Assembly: GCA_016888885.1 (NCBI GenBank) | Contig: CP069437.1 | Location: 2,170,001-2,234,000, forward strand | Direction of reading: 5' to 3' | Source: Faucicola sp902506215 | Lineage (GTDB): Bacteria; Pseudomonadota; Gammaproteobacteria; Pseudomonadales; Moraxellaceae | DNA: 64,000 nucleotides | Shown here: positions 63,691 through 64,000 of the stretch, one piece after another | How the letters are laid out: each line of letters starts with the position of its first letter | Numbering within the stretch: position 1 is the stretch's first letter | Made by a program: the position numbers and the translations under genes | The notes under the pieces: generated by a model | What the model was told of the DNA's origin: nothing | Seen by the model: only the letters and a program-made list of their open reading frames with translations | Database searches by the model: none

Positions 63691-63835
63691 AACCTGTTTT
63701 GATATTGATTATTGCCAATATAACTGAAGATAGCGTTACAAACTTTTTGAGCTGTCTGGCATTTCCTTTTTATTCTGCCATGCTTTCCCAATATTCTGAC
63801 CTTGTTAAGGCTTACAACGGCTCACACCTTTTAAG

Positions 63836-64000
63836 TCAAAACTGGTTCAATGGAATGCTCAAATATTTTATCCCATTGGCATGGGCATTGGGTAATTCGC
63901 CTGCATTGATATTGACCTGTACTGATGGCAAAATCAGCCTTGGCATCGGCAAATCTTTGTCCCGAGTTTCTCGCATTTGTATAAATTCGGCTTTACTGGT
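63836..64000 (-). CDS. MBL-fold metallo-hydrolase, C-terminal end (runs off window)
   Basis: The minus strand is open from the window edge to a TGA at 63836. It reads SKAEFIQMRETRDKDLPMPR then LILPSVQVNINAGELP and YLSIPLNQF. This ending is typical of persulfide-dioxygenase-like/Blh-type MBL-fold proteins. The metal-binding part lies outside the window, so the exact type is uncertain. Confidence 0.65.
   Translation of the reverse strand, partial: TSKAEFIQMRETRDKDLPMPRLILPSVQVNINAGELPNAHANGIKYLSIPLNQF

Overview
The window looks like chromosome from a gammaproteobacterium, most likely a Moraxellaceae member (Moraxella/Psychrobacter/Acinetobacter relatives). The reasons are moderate-to-low GC, a QseBC-like two-component pair beside a PepSY protein and a cytochrome b, a type I-F CRISPR-Cas system, a Rep_3 plasmid initiator and IS982 elements. 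This is inference from gene content; no rRNA or marker gene fixes the genus.

Layout. (1) 1-1946: the N-terminal 648 codons of metH (minus strand), cut by the window edge. (2) 2.4-21.1 kb: six minus-strand genes for secreted, repeat-rich DUF11-type proteins in two apparent operons. Operon A (21117 to 11347) encodes proteins of about 888, 898 and 1458 aa. Operon B (10667 to 2456) encodes proteins of 158, 909 and 1593 aa. Three are collinear paralogues with Asp-rich, probably Ca2+-binding loops at matching positions. The 1593-aa member adds an outer-membrane-barrel-like C-terminal half, so together they look like a cell-surface system. (3) 21.4-25.6 kb: housekeeping and regulatory genes (ppk2, a sensor kinase and response regulator, cytochrome b561-like, PepSY) ending at tRNA-Val(GAC).

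(4) 25.9-39.7 kb, behind the tRNA: an integrated element. It has arm-site-like repeats, a two-spacer type I-F array with leader, a cas operon in an unusual order (cas8f-cas5f-cas7f-cas6f-cas1, divergent from cas2-3), five 22-bp iterons with a Rep_3 initiator (a plasmid replicon), an S24-like repressor with repeated AATAGGT operators, an excisionase-like protein and a tyrosine integrase. (5) 39.9-48.4 kb: five overlapping or closely spaced plus-strand genes. These are an unknown 176-aa protein, two very large tyrosine recombinases (831 and 1156 aa) with complete catalytic residues, a half-size HsdS-like protein and an HsdM-like protein whose SAM and NPPY motifs are degenerate. This is the best candidate for an undescribed system. 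(6) 48.4-49.2 kb: scraps of IS3- and IS256-family transposases.

(7) 49.2-62.5 kb: an uptake and metabolism cluster for an unidentified amino-acid-like compound. It holds a TauD-type dioxygenase, a flavin monooxygenase, RidA, a DUF1028 Ntn-hydrolase-like protein, a LysR regulator, an M20 amidohydrolase, a fused ABC permease-ATPase, a D-2-hydroxyacid dehydrogenase, a class II aldolase, two periplasmic binding lipoproteins and a PhyH-type dioxygenase. The second binding-protein gene is split by a 982-bp IS982 element with a 7-bp target duplication. (8) 62.5-64.0 kb: a second IS982-family element, an IS3 remnant and the C-terminus of an MBL-fold hydrolase running off the window.
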